Assembly (NCBI GenBank): GCA_020631735.1
Contig: CM036221.1
Coordinates: 16,163,381 to 16,227,380, forward strand
Origin: Saccharum officinarum
Lineage: Eukaryota > Streptophyta > Magnoliopsida > Poales > Poaceae
Length of the DNA stretch: 64,000 bases
Direction: 5' to 3'
The notes under the pieces are model-generated. The model did no database searches. It was given only the letters and a program-made list of their open reading frames with translations, and was not told the DNA's origin. Shown in pieces: positions 45,610-56,905 of this stretch. Every line of letters begins with the position of its first letter. Position 1 is the first letter of the stretch. The position numbers were made by a program, and so were the translations under genes.

Positions 45610-46897
45610 GGCTTCCTATTTTGGATCGAGGGTGGCGCTGATGCTCAACACCTTCCCCTTGGGATCAGTAGGGTCGAGGGGCACGAGCTTGACGTCCTCT
45701 GCAGGCTCAAAGCTGCTGGCATGGCGCTTTGGGTCAGGAATCTCGTTGGCGAGACCGTCGAGGTCTATAGCCAAGGTTACCGCTTCCAAAACAGCCTCAC
45801 CGTGCTCGACACACTCGACGTCGCACTCGTAGGCATGTTCATACGAGGCCCCCACAGTGATGACACCATTTGGGCCTGGCATTTTGAGCTTAAGGTAGGT
45901 GTAGTTTGGGACCGCCATGAATTTGGCGTAGCATGGGCGCCCGAGGATAGCGTGGTATATTCCGCGGAATCTGACCACTTCGAAAGTGAGTGTTTCCTTT
46001 CTGAAGTTGGCCGGTGTGCCAAAGCAAACAGGCAGATTGACCTATCTGAGGGGTTCTGCCCGTTTCCCTGGCACGACTCCGTGGAAGCCCCCGATGCTAG
46101 GTTTGAGGCGCGCTCTCTCGACCACCAGAAGGTCGAGGGTCTGGGCATAGATGATGTTGAGGCTGCTTCCACCGTCCATGAGCACCTTGGTGAGGCGTGT
46201 GTTGGCGATGACGAGATCAACAACAAGCGGGTAGACTCCCAGACTGGGGACGTGGTCGGGATGATCATCACGGTCAAAAGTGATGGCCACCTCCGACCAG
46301 TCAAGGAAGCGGGGGACCGCCGTTTGTACGGAGAAGACCTCACGCCGCTCTCGCTTGCGCTGGCGCGCCGAGAGGCGGGTCGAGGGTCCTCCGTAGATCA
46401 TGAAGCAGTCGTGGATCTCGGGGAATCCCCCATCCTTGTCGTCACCCTTCGGATCTTCCTTCTTATCGTCCTTCTTGACGCCTATGCCCTCAAAGTACCT
46501 GCGGAGCATGTGACAATCTTCGAGGTTATGGTTAGTGGGTCCCTTGTGGTAGGGACATGGCTCTTTGAGCATTTTGTCGAAGATGCCCCCACCGGGGGGG
46601 GCCTCGAGGTTTCTTGCGTTCGGCAGCAGCGACAAGCTCGTCGACCGGGGCCTCGAGCTTGCCTTGCTGGTTCTTCTTCTTCTTCCGGTTGTTTCTCTTG
46701 GAGCCCCGATTGGAGCCCGTGGGATCGTCGACCTTTTGCTTCCCTTTGTCCTGGTCACCTCCAAAGATGGCACCAACTACCTCCTCGCTGGCGGCAAAGT
46801 TGGTGATGATGTCCATCAATCTGTTGGCAGTGAGTGGGGTGTTACGGCCCAACTCTCGGACCAACTCCTTACAGGTGGTTTTGGAGAGGAAGGCCAT
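45610..46897 (-). pseudogene. Tat-type gag C-terminus and protease
   Basis: Frame 46897-46532 holds gag with a Lys-rich stretch. A frameshift at a run of eight G (about 46594-46601) moves reading to 46776-46042 with a degenerate knuckle (CPYHKGPTNHNLEDCHMLRR), FMIYGG, and the protease motif KVLMDGGSSLNIIY. D-G-G in place of D-S/T-G is normal for this lineage. Another frameshift leads to 45978-45616 (GRPCYAKFMAVPNYTYLKLK), which continues to RT through one TAG. The G run may be a base-calling problem. Confidence 0.85.
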
Positions 46898-46919
46898 AAT
46901 TACATCGAAGTCGGTGACG

Positions 46920-48841
46920 TTGGGGAGCTCGGTACGCTACCGAGAGAAGCGCCGGATGTAATCCCGGAGGGATTCACCTAGTTTCTGCTTGCAACTCCGG
47001 AGGTCCCACGAGTTGCCGGGGCGCATGTAGGTCCCCTTGAAATTGCCCTCGAACACCCTTACGAGATCGTCCCAGTCGTGGATCTGTCGAGGTGGGAGAT
47101 CCTCGAGCTAGGCTCGGGCGGTGTCGGAGAGGAACAAGGGGAGTTGTCGAATGATGACCCGGTCATCCGTGGCCTCGCCCAGCTGACACGCCAAGCGGAA
47201 ATCGGCGAGCCAAAGTTCAGGTTTGGTCTCGCCGTTGTACTTGGTTAGTGTCATGGGAGGGCAAAACTGAGCTGGGAGCACTGTTTCACGAATAGCCTTA
47301 CTGAAGACCCGAGGGCCCAGAGGCTCGGGTGAAGGACTACGATCTTCCGAGCTGTCGTAGCGTCCGCCCCTGTGCACGTGGTAGCCTCGAGCCACACCGT
47401 CACCGTGCTTGCGCGTGCGGCGCTCGACGATGTTGCCACGGGTGTCTCGAGGTTCGCGGTCGTTGGCGGTGGGCTCAGGGGCAGGAGCTACCCGGTTTCG
47501 CCGGGCAGGCTCGGGATGAACCGAAGCTTCTCTCTCCTGTCGGGAGGGCTCGATGAGCCGCTCCGAGGCGGGCTCGCGTCGCCTCGAGGCAAAGCTCTCG
47601 GTCTGCTGCATGGCAGCAGCTCGAGGAGTTCTCAGATTTCATCTCGAGCCCGATGAGCGTCGGGGTTTGATGGCTCGGGCATGTTGCGGAGGAGCATGGC
47701 GGCGGCGACAATGTTTTGGCTGGCTCGAGCGAAAACCGGGGGGTCGACCACCCGATCCTCGTCGATGCGACGGTTGACGTTGCGGGCCCTCTCGCGAGCC
47801 CTTCCGCCAAGTGCATGTTCCGCACGCTCACGCTCGAGGGTTTATTTTAGTAGATGCAGGTTTTCTCGTTCCTCGTCAAGCCTGTCCTGCAACTCGTGGA
47901 TCTGCTCGAGCTGGATTCCTTGATCCGCGAGGAACTGAGCCTCGTCCTGCTCAGCAGGGAGCTCGACATGAGGTGGCGTGTGCCTTCCTTCGATTGGCTC
48001 TTCGTTCTCCGATTCCGACGTGCTTTCAACGTCGATGTTGAAGCATTTGCGGGTCGGATTGTAGGTGTCATCAGCCGAGTCGGAGTCAGGACCGCCAAAG
48101 TAGTAGTATGACGGGGGAATGTGAGGCCGTTGTGAATCGCCTCCGTGATCGCGACGCTGAGAGGCGGTCACACGGGGCTCTCTTTCTAGGGTTTCCGTAG
48201 AGTCCAGATAATCAGAGGCTGGCGTGGATGCAACGAGGTCCAGAGTGGAGCGTAGATGGTGCCCGAGGACTCGAGGAGTTCCTCATAGGCACTCATGTTG
48301 GTGCTTACAGAGGAAGCGTACACCCGGGCGACCGAGTCTAGCCCAAACGGGAATGGTGATGGAGATGTCGCTGTCCGCGTCGGAATAGTTGATCCGGGCA
48401 GTGGTGGTGTCTCACCGGACGGGGGAGCGGCGGAGTTCTCCGTCGGCATCATACCCTCAGCTAAGCCCATCCTACCCAGACCCTCAACGAGGAGATCTGG
48501 GCTAGTGTCTGGCTGAGAGGCGCCGGATCGGGGAATCCCGTCACCCTCCGTGAGGCGAAGACGGTGGTTGCGCTGGGCTCGTCGTCGTTGGGTGGCTCGC
48601 GCCTGCCTGGAGCGACGGTACCGGCGGATCGCCCCCCAGGCTGGGAGAGCTCGTAATCCTCGTCGGTTGGGTGCCTGGGCGGGAGGAGGACCATATCGTA
48701 GCCATAGCCAAGCGACATGAACTCCAAACTCCCGAACCAGATCACCGTGGCCAATGGGATAGGGCGTTCGGGGTCAGCCATCCAGGAAGAAAGGCGGGAA
48801 AGCAACGTTGGCACGCAGCGGTCCCCTACCTGGCACGCCAA
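46920..48841 (-). pseudogene. Tat-type gag N-terminal and central part
   Basis: Pieces of one protein in several frames: 48841-48461, 48171-47842 with an acidic segment and coiled coil (EQIHELQDRLDEERENLHLL), and 47611-47108, an Arg/Pro-rich part leading to PEPLGPRVFSKAIRETVLPA, TKYNGETKPELWLADFRLAC and IIRQLPLFLSDTARA. This is the retrotransposon gag core. The 472-residue plus-strand frame at 45388-46806 is its antisense shadow. Confidence 0.82.
48823..48841 (-). other. PBS-like site of the Tat-type element
   Basis: On the element strand TTGGCGTGCCAGGTAGGGG follows the LTR end (GGACACCGACA) with one base between. Position and TGGCG start fit a primer-binding site; the tRNA was not identified. 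Confidence 0.65.
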
Positions 48842-48842
48842 C

Positions 48843-49930
48843 TGTCGGTGTCCAGTCCCGAGGGGGTCCTAATCTGACTAGTAAATGCTACGTGTCCCTA
48901 TCCTGGATGGTGATGCAAGGAGAACACACGGGGGTTTATCCTGGTTCGGGTCGAAGAATGCCCTACGTCCAGCGGGGGGAGAGAGTTTTGTATTTCCTCG
49001 CACCGGGGTGCTTGTGTAGGGGTTACAAGCTTACGAGAGAGGGTGACGAGCCCAAGTCTCAAAGAGATAAAAAAAGAGTACAAGGATGATTGCTTGAGAT
49101 GTTGATCTCTATCTTGTGACTTGCCCGTAGTCTCTGTCTTCGTAGGGTCCTGGCCTCCCCTTTTTATAGGGTCGGAGGAGACCAGGGTACCGAGGAGCGT
49201 TGAGACGATGTTTTGTCGATCCCTGTCGAGGTGACTGTAGCGACGTGCCCTAGAAATGGCTGGCCATCCCTGGACATGATGGTGACGTCAGGGATGAGAC
49301 GATGAAATGACCCAGAGCACCGTGCCATGCTAGCCTTCCCTTCCTGTTGAACTGTGCTGGGCGTCGAGGCCGGGTCGAGGACGAACGGATAAGGCTGAAT
49401 CCCTGAGATTGTAGAATACGGGTCTTGTCGTATCCTCCCTCGAGGGTGGTCGTCGGTAAACAGTGTACGGTAAGGTGTGTATAGTGATAGCTTTCACTGC
49501 CCATCCCGGGATGGGCAGTAAAACAGTGAAGGCTGACACCGGTATTGCTCACACGTCGATCCTGGTTACGACCATACCAATTGGTGGGAGTAGGTAATCT
49601 CATTAAATGCTCTGACTTTTGTCCTGGGGCAGGTGAAGTGAGGGGGTCGAGCACCCGTCCCGGGGTCACACGAGTCGAAGATTTCTCCGTTGGGCCTTAG
49701 GCGAGTCGGAGTGTGGTCGAGGTGCTTTGCCATATGGGGTACGGTCGAGGCGTTCCCGTGGAGGGTGCCTCGTACGAGTCGGAGCCAGAGCGCGATCGAG
49801 GCGCTCCGTCGAGCCGGCCTCGTACGAGACGGACCTGACGTGCGGGTTTGAGGTGGGCTGCATTTTACTGTGGCTTAGTCGTTTTGTTTTTTATTATCGA
49901 TGATGTGGGTACCCCATATTGTTGGTACCG
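48843..49930 (-). repeat. 5' LTR of the Tat-type element
   Basis: On the plus strand it starts TGTCGGTGTCCAGTCCCGAG. The far end is taken at about 49930, where GTTGGTACCGATA resembles the complementary terminus (GGTACCGACA). A TATA-like box (CCTATAAAAAG on the element strand) lies at 49160-49170, upstream of the presumed RNA start. The second boundary is inferred from the terminal repeat only. Confidence 0.65.
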
Positions 49931-50227
49931 ATAAAATGATATTTATATTTGGATATAACTAATTAAAAAGGCTAGGACTTAGTCTTTTGGATGTGCATAA
50001 TTATATACGCATTTGCTAATTTGGACATTAATGGCTGGTTATGCAAGAACTTATCTTTTGGGTATGCCTAACTATATATGTAGTATATGCTAATTTGGAC
50101 CTTAATGTTCAGTTATTGTACCTGGTATTCTAGATGATGATGCATGTATGATCTCAAACAGGGCTGGCCCTGAGATTCTGGGGGCCAGGGAGAGACCAAA
50201 AATTGAGGCCCCTTAGAGCATACATAG
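49931..50227. other. Short non-coding stretch
   Basis: AT-rich, with a diverged internal repeat (CTAATTTGGAC.TTAATG at about 50016 and 50090). No gene. Confidence 0.55.
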
Positions 50228-52181
50228 GGCCTGTTTGGCAGGGCTCCTGAAAGGTCTTGATGGCTAGAGGGGGGTGAATAACCTTTTAAAAATTTCTACA
50301 AAGACAAGCTAAATAAGTTTATCAATACAACAAATAGCGAGATGAGAGTTTTGCTTAGCCTACTGGATGTTTGCAAGCCACCTATCCAATTCACAATTCT
50401 AGTATAATGGCACTCAACCGCACAAGTCAAACCGAGAAGATAACTACAACTACAACTGGCAAGCTACACAAAAGAGCTACTCTAACAAAGCTAACTAGCT
50501 AGCAAAGATAACTAAGAAAGTAATGCGGAGTTGAGTTAGGAGAGTTTCACCGAGGGGCGAAGTATTGAGCCAACCAATATGATCAACAATGAATACCAAG
50601 ACAACCGAACATCGGGATCAATCAATCACAATATGAAAGTGATGACACGAAGATTTATCCCGAGGTTCACGTGCTTGCCGGCACGCTAGTCCCCGTTGTG
50701 TCCCTCTTCACCACGTGGTTCAGTGGCTAATTGGTCTCACACCGAGCCTCTCAAAAGGCACCACAAGAACCTACCAAATGACAAAAGGTTGCAATGACAC
50801 GAGCAATTTACTAATGTTGCCTTTGGCGCTTCGCCGAGGTAGGCACAAACCCCTCACAATCACCGGAGGTGGCCAAGAACAATCACCAACTCTTGCCAAC
50901 GCCTCCAAGCTGCTCCAAGCCGTCTAGGTGGCGGCAACCACCAAGAGAAACAAGAATCCCACAGCAAATCAACCAACAAGTGCCAACTAGATGCTATCTC
51001 ACAATGCAAATGCACTTGGATCACTCAATCTCACTTCGAATATGCAAAGAAGCAAGAGAGATGAGTGGGAGGAGAGTTGCTTAGCTCAAAGTGCTCACAA
51101 GTATGTCAAATGTCCAAGAGTTATAGCCTTGAGCCGGCCAACGAGTATTTATAGACGTACCCCTTCGAATGTAGCCGTTACTCACTTGAAATAGCTGTAG
51201 TCGTGCTGACCAGACGCGCTAGTCCAACTGACCGGACGCGCCGATCACACAACGGCTACTCGTGAAGCATCGACCGGACGCGCTCTATGCAATGACCAGA
51301 CGCGCTGGGCTCAACCGGACGCGTTGGTCCCGTAACTGACCGGATGCGCTGGTCAAGCCTGAGCTGCGCACAATGAAACAGCGACCGGACGCGCTGGAGA
51401 ACTGACCGGACGCCACAGTGCCAGCGTCCGGTTGGAGTCCAGTAAGCTCCCTGATCGACCGGACGCGTCCGGTCGACAATGACCGGACGCGCCACCGCGT
51501 TCGATCAACAAACCGAAACACGCGAAGACGCTGAACGCTGACCGGACGCGTCCGGTCAAACAGAGACCGCGTCCGGTCCGGCGTCCGGTCACCTCTATGA
51601 CCTCCGTTCGCCTCCGTTTCTTTTCCGACTTCCGGCGTAGTAGAAAATAGGCGTTTCAATTCCTCGAAAACGCCTGAACCCTCTCTACCGCCCAAACTCC
51701 ATCGCCTTCGCAAAAGTGCTAACACCACCATGTGATCACGTCATATGCGAGTGTGTTAGCATTTTCTCAATCATTTTTCGAGGCGTTATTAGTTCTATCC
51801 AAATGCATATGATTATGAAATGCACATCTAGAGGCACTTAGGAGTTCAATAGCCGCGTCATTCCCCTCTTTATAGTACGGCTATCTATTCTATAATGTAA
51901 CCACACCCACTAGGTGTCTTGGTTACTAAAACACAACCCTTAAGCATATACCTTTGCCTTGATCACGTAGGGTTGCGTCCAAATCCAAGTGTGGCCATCA
52001 TGATCACCATGTCCATCTTGCCACCGACCTTGGAATGTACTAATCCTCGTATGCTACATACAACTTAGGCATAGGATTAGTACTTAGGTATTGTCACTAA
52101 TTACCAACACCAAACATAGAGCTTTCAGCTCCTCTCCAACTCCGGCTCCGGCTCTGCTATGGAGGAGCACTGCCAAACGTT
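50228..52181. mobile_element. MITE-like element interrupted by a solo LTR
   Basis: The left terminus GGGCCTGTTTGGCAGGGCTC at 50228 and an inverted counterpart GGAGCACTGCCAAAC at about 52167 bracket CTCCAACTCCGGCTCCGGCT. Without the 1.9-kb LTR and one target copy it would be only about 70 bases long. Confidence 0.5.
50248..52127. mobile_element. Solo LTR related to the Copia LTR
   Basis: It begins TGAAAGGTCTTGATGGCTAG and ends ATAGAGCTTTCA, with GCTCC duplicated on both sides (50243-50247 and 52128-52132). It has 1880 bases. It shares GGCTAGAGGGGGGTGAATA, ATTTATCCCGAGGTTCAC and the GACCGGACGC cluster (about 51190-51600) with the LTRs at 23736 and 32198, but is clearly diverged. No internal region is present, so LTR-LTR recombination removed it. 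Confidence 0.9.
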
Positions 52182-52279
52182 TTCCTAGAGTCTGAAGGAG
52201 CCTAAAAAGCATAAGAGCCGGAGCCGTTTTGGAGTCCTTCGAAACAGCTCTGCTTCCTCTGGAGTAGCCCTTAAGACCG

Positions 52280-52530
52280 TCTTTTTTTATTTTTTAGCCC
52301 TTTTTCGAAAGATTCTCTTAAATATGCCCCTGGCGGAAAGATTTCAAAAAATAGACCCTTATCTTGGCGCCATGGTCGTCGGCGCCAAGGTAATACGGCA
52401 TGGCACCAGGGTAACTGGCGCCAAGACCTTAACGTGTGGCACTGACGTGGCAGGGTCTTGGCGCCACTGTAATTGGCGCCAAGCCTGCCGCCACAGTTCA
52501 CGACGCCAAGACCCTGTTTTAAGTGAGATG
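52280..52530. repeat. GC-rich segment with repeated TTGGCGCCA palindromes
   Basis: CTTGGCGCCA, GGCGCCAAG and related words occur six to seven times on both strands, for example at 52363, 52381, 52418, 52458 and 52474, with GTGGCACTGACGTGGCAGGG between. It looks like the end of an unidentified transposable element. Confidence 0.5.
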
Positions 52531-52534
52531 GACA

Positions 52535-52870
52535 TGTTGGAATTTGTTAAGTCTAAAATTTTACCATGAGATGGACATATGTAAATTTTACCATGACATG
52601 GATATTTAAAATTTTGGCTAAGTCTTTAAATTTACCATGAGATTAAGTCTTTAAATTTTGCTAAGTCTGGAATTTATAAATTTTGGCTAAGTCTTTAAAT
52701 AACCAAGTCATGGTAAAATTTGCATATGTCCATCACATGGTAAATTTGAAGACATTTAAAATTTTACCATGACTTGGATATTGCAAAATGGCTTCATGTT
52801 GTGGATTTGGATATTTAAAATTTTACTTGGGGCCAAAATTTAAAGACTTAGCCAAAATTTGCATAAGCCC
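52535..52870. repeat. Array of inverted TAAATTTTACCATGA units
   Basis: The words TTTACCATGA and its complement TCATGGTAAA, GGCTAAGTCTTTAAAT and ATTTAAAGACTTAGCC, and GAGATGGACATATG recur in both orientations. The stretch could fold into long hairpins. No coding potential. Confidence 0.65.
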
Positions 52871-52875
52871 ATCTC

Positions 52876-53005
52876 ATTTAAACTGTGTAATTAGTTTTAT
52901 TTTTTATCTATATTTAATACTTCATGCATGTGTTCAAAGATTCGATGTGACAGAAAATCTGAAAATTTTGGCAAAATTTTTGGCATCTAAATGGTGCCTT
53001 TGAAT
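52876..53005. mobile_element. Right half of a Tourist-like MITE
   Basis: AAACTGTGTAATTAGTTTTA through GGCATCTAAATGGTGCC matches the right half of the MITE at 13811-14052. The left half is missing and replaced by the preceding array. Confidence 0.7.
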
Positions 53006-53089
53006 GCATGCCGAAATGAAGCCTGAGATGACCACTGGTTCCTCTAGTCCTTCGTCCCATGCGTGTTTGGTTTCTTCTTCCAAGCTTGA

Positions 53090-53755
53090 GTGTCCCATTC
53101 AATGTTTGATACATACATAGAATATTAAATATAAATTAATTATAAAACTAAATGTACATATTGATACTGTTTTGTGAGACGAATTTTTTAAACCTAATTA
53201 GTCTATGATTTGACAATATGGTGCTACAGTAAATATATGCTAATAACTGATTAATTAAGCTTAATAAATTTATCTCATAGATTACTGACGAATTCTATAA
53301 TTTTTTTATTAGTATTAAATACCCCGTGCCATACCCTAAACTTTAGTGCAGCGTGGCGTTTGTTTTCCTGACCGGCTGTTTGGCTGCTGACAGGACTGAA
53401 GTGTGCATGCGTGGTGACGAGGCCGCTGCATGCGTGGCACACCACACGCCAAAGCCATGGATTGATGTGATTTGACGAATCGGATGTTAGGTAGGGTGTT
53501 CGTATAGTAATAAGAAAAAACAAATTACACATTTCATTAGTAAACCGTAAGATAAATTTATTAAGACTAATTAATTCATCATTAGCATATGTTTATTGTA
53601 GTACTACATTGTCAAATTATAGACTAATTAGGTTTAAAAAATTCGTCTCGCAAATTAGTCTTAATCTATGTATTTAGTTTCATAAATAGTCTATATTTAA
53701 TACTTCATGTATATGTCTAAACATATTGGATGTAACAGGACTAATCTTTAGCCGG
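53090..53755. mobile_element. Two related MITEs in opposite orientation
   Basis: One lies at about 53090-53345 (GTGAGACGAATTTTTTAAAC, TAATTAGTCTATGATTTGAC, ending CTAAACTTTAG) and an inverted relative at about 53488-53755 (GTCAAATTATAGACTAATTA, AAAAAATTCGTCTCGC). Between them is the end of copy C. Exact termini not defined. Confidence 0.55.
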
Positions 53756-54041
53756 GTGAACCAACACCAACAGCGATGCAGAGAGGTTTCACAGTTCAAT
53801 GCAATCCGTGCCCTTTCCCTTTGGATTGGAATCTTGGATGGTGCTATGGTGGCGTGGAGGGAACCCAAAGCAAAGACAAACCTGCTGCGCACTTGTCGGA
53901 GCATCAGGCCGACCCGTCGGTATGCGCCTATCGTTATGTCATGTGTCAATGTGTGTGTGCTCGCTCTTCTCACAAGGCACATCAAAAGACCCAAACCAAA
54001 ATCAGAGACGCTGCCTCTGGTTCCACTGCCAGCAGTGCTTA

Positions 54042-54278
54042 GGCCTGGTTTAGATGAAATTTTTTTTGCAAAATGGCACTGTAGCTCTTTTCGTTGTTAT
54101 TTGACAAATATTGTCCAAGTCTAATTATGTTTAAAAGATTTATCTCGTCCATTTCGTCTAAACTGTGTAATTAGTTTTATTTTTTATCTATATTTAACGC
54201 TTCAGACATGTGTCTAAAGATTCGATGTGACAGAGAATCTGAAAAATTTTGCAAAATTTTCTGAGAACTAAACAGGCC
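54042..54278. mobile_element. Tourist-like MITE in copy C
   Basis: The ends are GGCCTGGTTTAGATGAAAT and GAGAACTAAACAGGCC, with TTA on both sides (54039-54041 and 54279-54281). Copies A and B have the intact site (complement of GTGCTTACC), which proves insertion with a 3-bp duplication. Confidence 0.88.
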
Positions 54279-54360
54279 TTACCTGCTGTCATTCCTCTCT
54301 CGATCCTAGCTCGAGGTTGTGGCTACTGGCATTTGCATTTGTTTCTGCCTTCTCGTCCTC

Positions 54361-55161
54361 GGCCTTGTTTACTTCCTAAATTTTCTCCTAAATTTTACTA
54401 TGCAAAAAGAAGATTCCCTATCACATTAAAATGCCGACACATATATGAAGTACTAAATATAGATGAAATCAAAAATTAATTGCATAGTTTTGTTGTACTT
54501 TGCGAGACGAACATTTCGAACCTAATTAATCAATGTTTGGACAATTGTTGGGAAATTGACTTCGTCCAAAAAAAACTCAAGCCCAAACTTTGGAGTATAA
54601 AAAATATAAAGTTTTCTAATAAATTTACTTGCAGGAAAAGTATAGCGAAGAATGTATTTCGACTTCGTCGTTCAACTTTCGATGATCAACTTCGCCTGAC
54701 GACTTTGTCGTTCAACTTTCGACGATCAACTTCGCCTGACGACTTCGTCGTTCAACTTTTGACGTTCAACTTCGCCTGACGACTTCGTCGACATGAAGTT
54801 GACTTCGCTGGACGGAGAAGTAAACAAGAAAAAGAAGTCTGAATCCAGGGAAAATGACTACTTCACTCTTATATGAAATAAAGAGTGTAAATATTTAGGT
54901 CGGGGTAAAATAGTCATTTTATGTAAAATACGAAGACTAGGATCCTATAAATACCCCCTCTGACATGTATGGAAAGATCATGAAATAAAGATAACTTTAC
55001 TCTCAACTTTGTCTTGTCTAAAATATTTTGATAATTGTGTGAATTGTGTCATTTGACTTGAACTTTTCACCCAACAACAATTATTATCAAATAAAAACAA
55101 AATTGCTACAGTATCTTCATGCCCCAAATTCAGACCCGAATTCGGGCATCTAAACACGCCC
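54361..55161. mobile_element. GTTTAGTTC-type MITE split by a solo LTR
   Basis: The left end is GGCCTTGTTTACTTCC and the right end is GCATCTAAACACGCCCC. The two halves resemble the MITE at 12476 once 54546-55076 and one ACAAT are removed. Confidence 0.78.
54546..55076 (+). mobile_element. Solo LTR (531 bp) with tandem repeats
   Basis: The ends are TGTTGGGAAATTGAC and TTTTCACCCAACA (inverted TGTTGGG/CCCAACA), with target duplication ACAAT (54541-54545 and 55077-55081). The left part holds 3.3 copies of a 40-base repeat (54655-54790; TTCGTCGTTCAACTTTCGA). The right part has TATAAATACCCCCT (54956) as a TATA-like box and ATGAAATAAAGATAAC near a possible RNA end. No internal domain. Confidence 0.9.
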
Positions 55162-55271
55162 CTCTTTGGCTACGCAGCCGGCGAGCGGAGGTGTGCACAT
55201 ATTCAGATTCATTTTTTTTCTTTTCTTTCTGCTGTAGCCTGAGCTTGCCTTGCAATCAGGAGGTTCACAGC

Positions 55272-55383
55272 CTGCTCGTTTCGCTAGTTTATTGTGGCTG
55301 AAAGTACTGTTCGCTGGTTTATTGTGAGAGAAAACACTGCTGAATGGTTGTTGATTCCGCTGAATAGCTCAAACGAACAGGGT
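55272..55383. mobile_element. Small hAT-like MITE
   Basis: The ends are CCTGCTCGTTT and AAACGAACAGGG. The inner repeated words CGCTGGTTTATTGTG and GAGAGAAAACACTGCTG are typical of a short grass MITE family. A related fragment lies at 55825-55885. Confidence 0.6.
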
Positions 55384-55408
55384 GCCAGTGAGTGTATGTG
55401 CATGGTAT

Positions 55409-55655
55409 ATACTCCTCCGTCCCAAATTATTTGTCGCTTGTCGCTTTTGGTTTTCTTGCCGCAAGTTTGACTCAATTTGTAGAAAATACGTACAATATTT
55501 ATATCTCTAAATAAATTTATTAAAAAAAACTAATTCAAAGATCTTTCCAATGATACTAATAATGTAACATAAATATTAATGTTTTTTAATATATATTTTG
55601 TTAAAGTTCTTTCTCGGGAAGCGAAAAAATAGATATTTTAGGACGGATGGAGTAC
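55409..55655. mobile_element. Stowaway-like MITE
   Basis: The ends are TACTCCTCCGTCCCAAATTA and TTTTAGGACGGATGGAGTA, bounded by TA. Length is about 245 bases, AT-rich interior. Confidence 0.75.
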
Positions 55656-55935
55656 TGGCCTTAAGGTGGTACTAACTTCGTCCCATAAAACATGTAAATC
55701 TCGCTTTTCAAGGCTACGCTAGTGAAGATGTGAAATTACGCATGTGCCCCTGTTGTCTCCTTCTCAACACATACCTCAAACCCAAAAGAACCATCTAGAA
55801 TCCTCGCTAGTAGAGTTAACATGCTTTTCAATTGTGAGAGAAAAACACTGTTCCACGGCTGATAAGCCGTGCTGATAAGCTCAGCCGAACAAGGGGATGA
55901 TTTCTTGCCACTCCCTTTTCAGTGACCACTGTCTT

Positions 55936-56814
55936 TAAAGCTGAAATGACCCACGAGGGCACCACCGATGAAGACAAATACTCTTAGGCCCCGTGAAGCC
56001 AGGATAAATGGTTGCCGGGATCGGTACTTACCGTCACCGGACTAACTTATATGTTGGTATAACATCAAATTGATAAAATAAAAATTGTATGTTGCAGCAA
56101 AATAAGTTGTTTGCTGGAACAATGAAGCGTAAACGTCGTATCCGCTTTCTATGTTCCAATTGTATTACTGAAAAAAAAACAAAAAAAACTTAAGACCTCA
56201 CACATCAGACTTGATTGTTGATTACCGATTGCAGAATTGGATATTTGGGGTACATGGACAGCAGATGGGCAGGGAGAGCTTATCGCAGCGGCCACCGGCC
56301 ACCGGCAAAGTCGTCGCTGAGATTTGCGTATTTGAGAGTCGCGGTCCAGAATGAACACGAAGGAGCAGCCGCTAGCGCCCGCGCCGGCGCCGTCAGAAGG
56401 ACTTATGGATTGCGATGTGAAAACAATGAAGATCGGAAGATGAAACGGTGACTAGGGTTAGGCTGTAGCGGAGGCCAGAGGCGATGTTTGGCCTTCTGGG
56501 CTGCTGTAGTATATCTGCTAGCATCATTCACTTAATCATCAGTTCATCACGTTGATTCATTGAGACGTTCCATGAAAGGAGAGCTGGGGCTGGGCCATTG
56601 GGTGTGCTACTGGGCTTATTCTTGCTCCTTGCAAACGCTGGAGGGATGGGCTGAGGGCTGAGGCAATACCGCGACAGACTGCTGAGCTGCCAGGGTCACG
56701 CGTAATTTTTGCCGGGGTCCAACGTGGCCAAGAATCGCTGGGTATCAGAGGGCACGACAAAATCGTCGGGGTCGGCTGACCCCGATAGGTGAACCTAGCT
56801 TCGCCCCTGCGCCC
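55936..56814. other. Non-coding stretch, no gene recognised
   Basis: Mixed composition with short frames only. The end (GGTCGGCTGACCCCGATAGG, AGCTTCGCCCCTGCGCCCCC) looks like a transposable element terminus but could not be assigned. Confidence 0.5.
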
Positions 56815-56896
56815 CCTTTAGAATACAGGTTTCTCATAGGAATTTCACAGGAAAACGATGCCTTTAGTTGGCTGATGTCACATGCTGTTGGGATCA
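56815..56896. mobile_element. Other end of the element that hosts the MULE
   Basis: CCCTTTAGAATACAGGTTTC..AATTTCACAGGAAAACGATG resembles, in inverted position, the terminus at 14359. It is separated from the MULE by the 9-bp duplication AAGGAATAA (56897-56905). Confidence 0.55.
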
Positions 56897-56905
56897 AAGG
56901 AATAA

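Larger units (their letters stand above)
44734..49930 (-). mobile_element. Tat-lineage Ty3/gypsy element, truncated in RT
   Basis: On the minus strand: 5' LTR (48843-about 49930), PBS-like site (48823-48841), gag, protease and RT. It ends abruptly after the RT thumb region at 44734. RNase H, integrase and the 3' LTR are absent. Gag (AIRETVLPAQFCPPMTLTKY, PLFLSDTARA), the D-G-G protease and YVDDI RT resemble RIRE2/Retand-type Tat elements. Codon use is GC-rich, unlike the other elements here. Several stops and frameshifts are present. Confidence 0.88.
53390..55935 (-). repeat. Host repeat segment, copy C (inverted)
   Basis: Inverted matches to copies A and B: 53400-53470 to 12285-12350; 53775-54040 to 2470-2780; 54285-54360 to 2385-2440; 55175-55270 to 11410-11500; 55900-55925 to about 10323-10345. 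It carries its own MITEs and a solo LTR. If the right contig is reversed (see findings), it is a direct repeat of A and B. Confidence 0.68.

Noticed and set aside
45388..46806. 472-residue plus-strand reading frame
   Set aside because: It is the antisense shadow of the GC-rich Tat-type gag/protease/RT, whose minus-strand frames show clear domain motifs. It has no recognisable domain itself.
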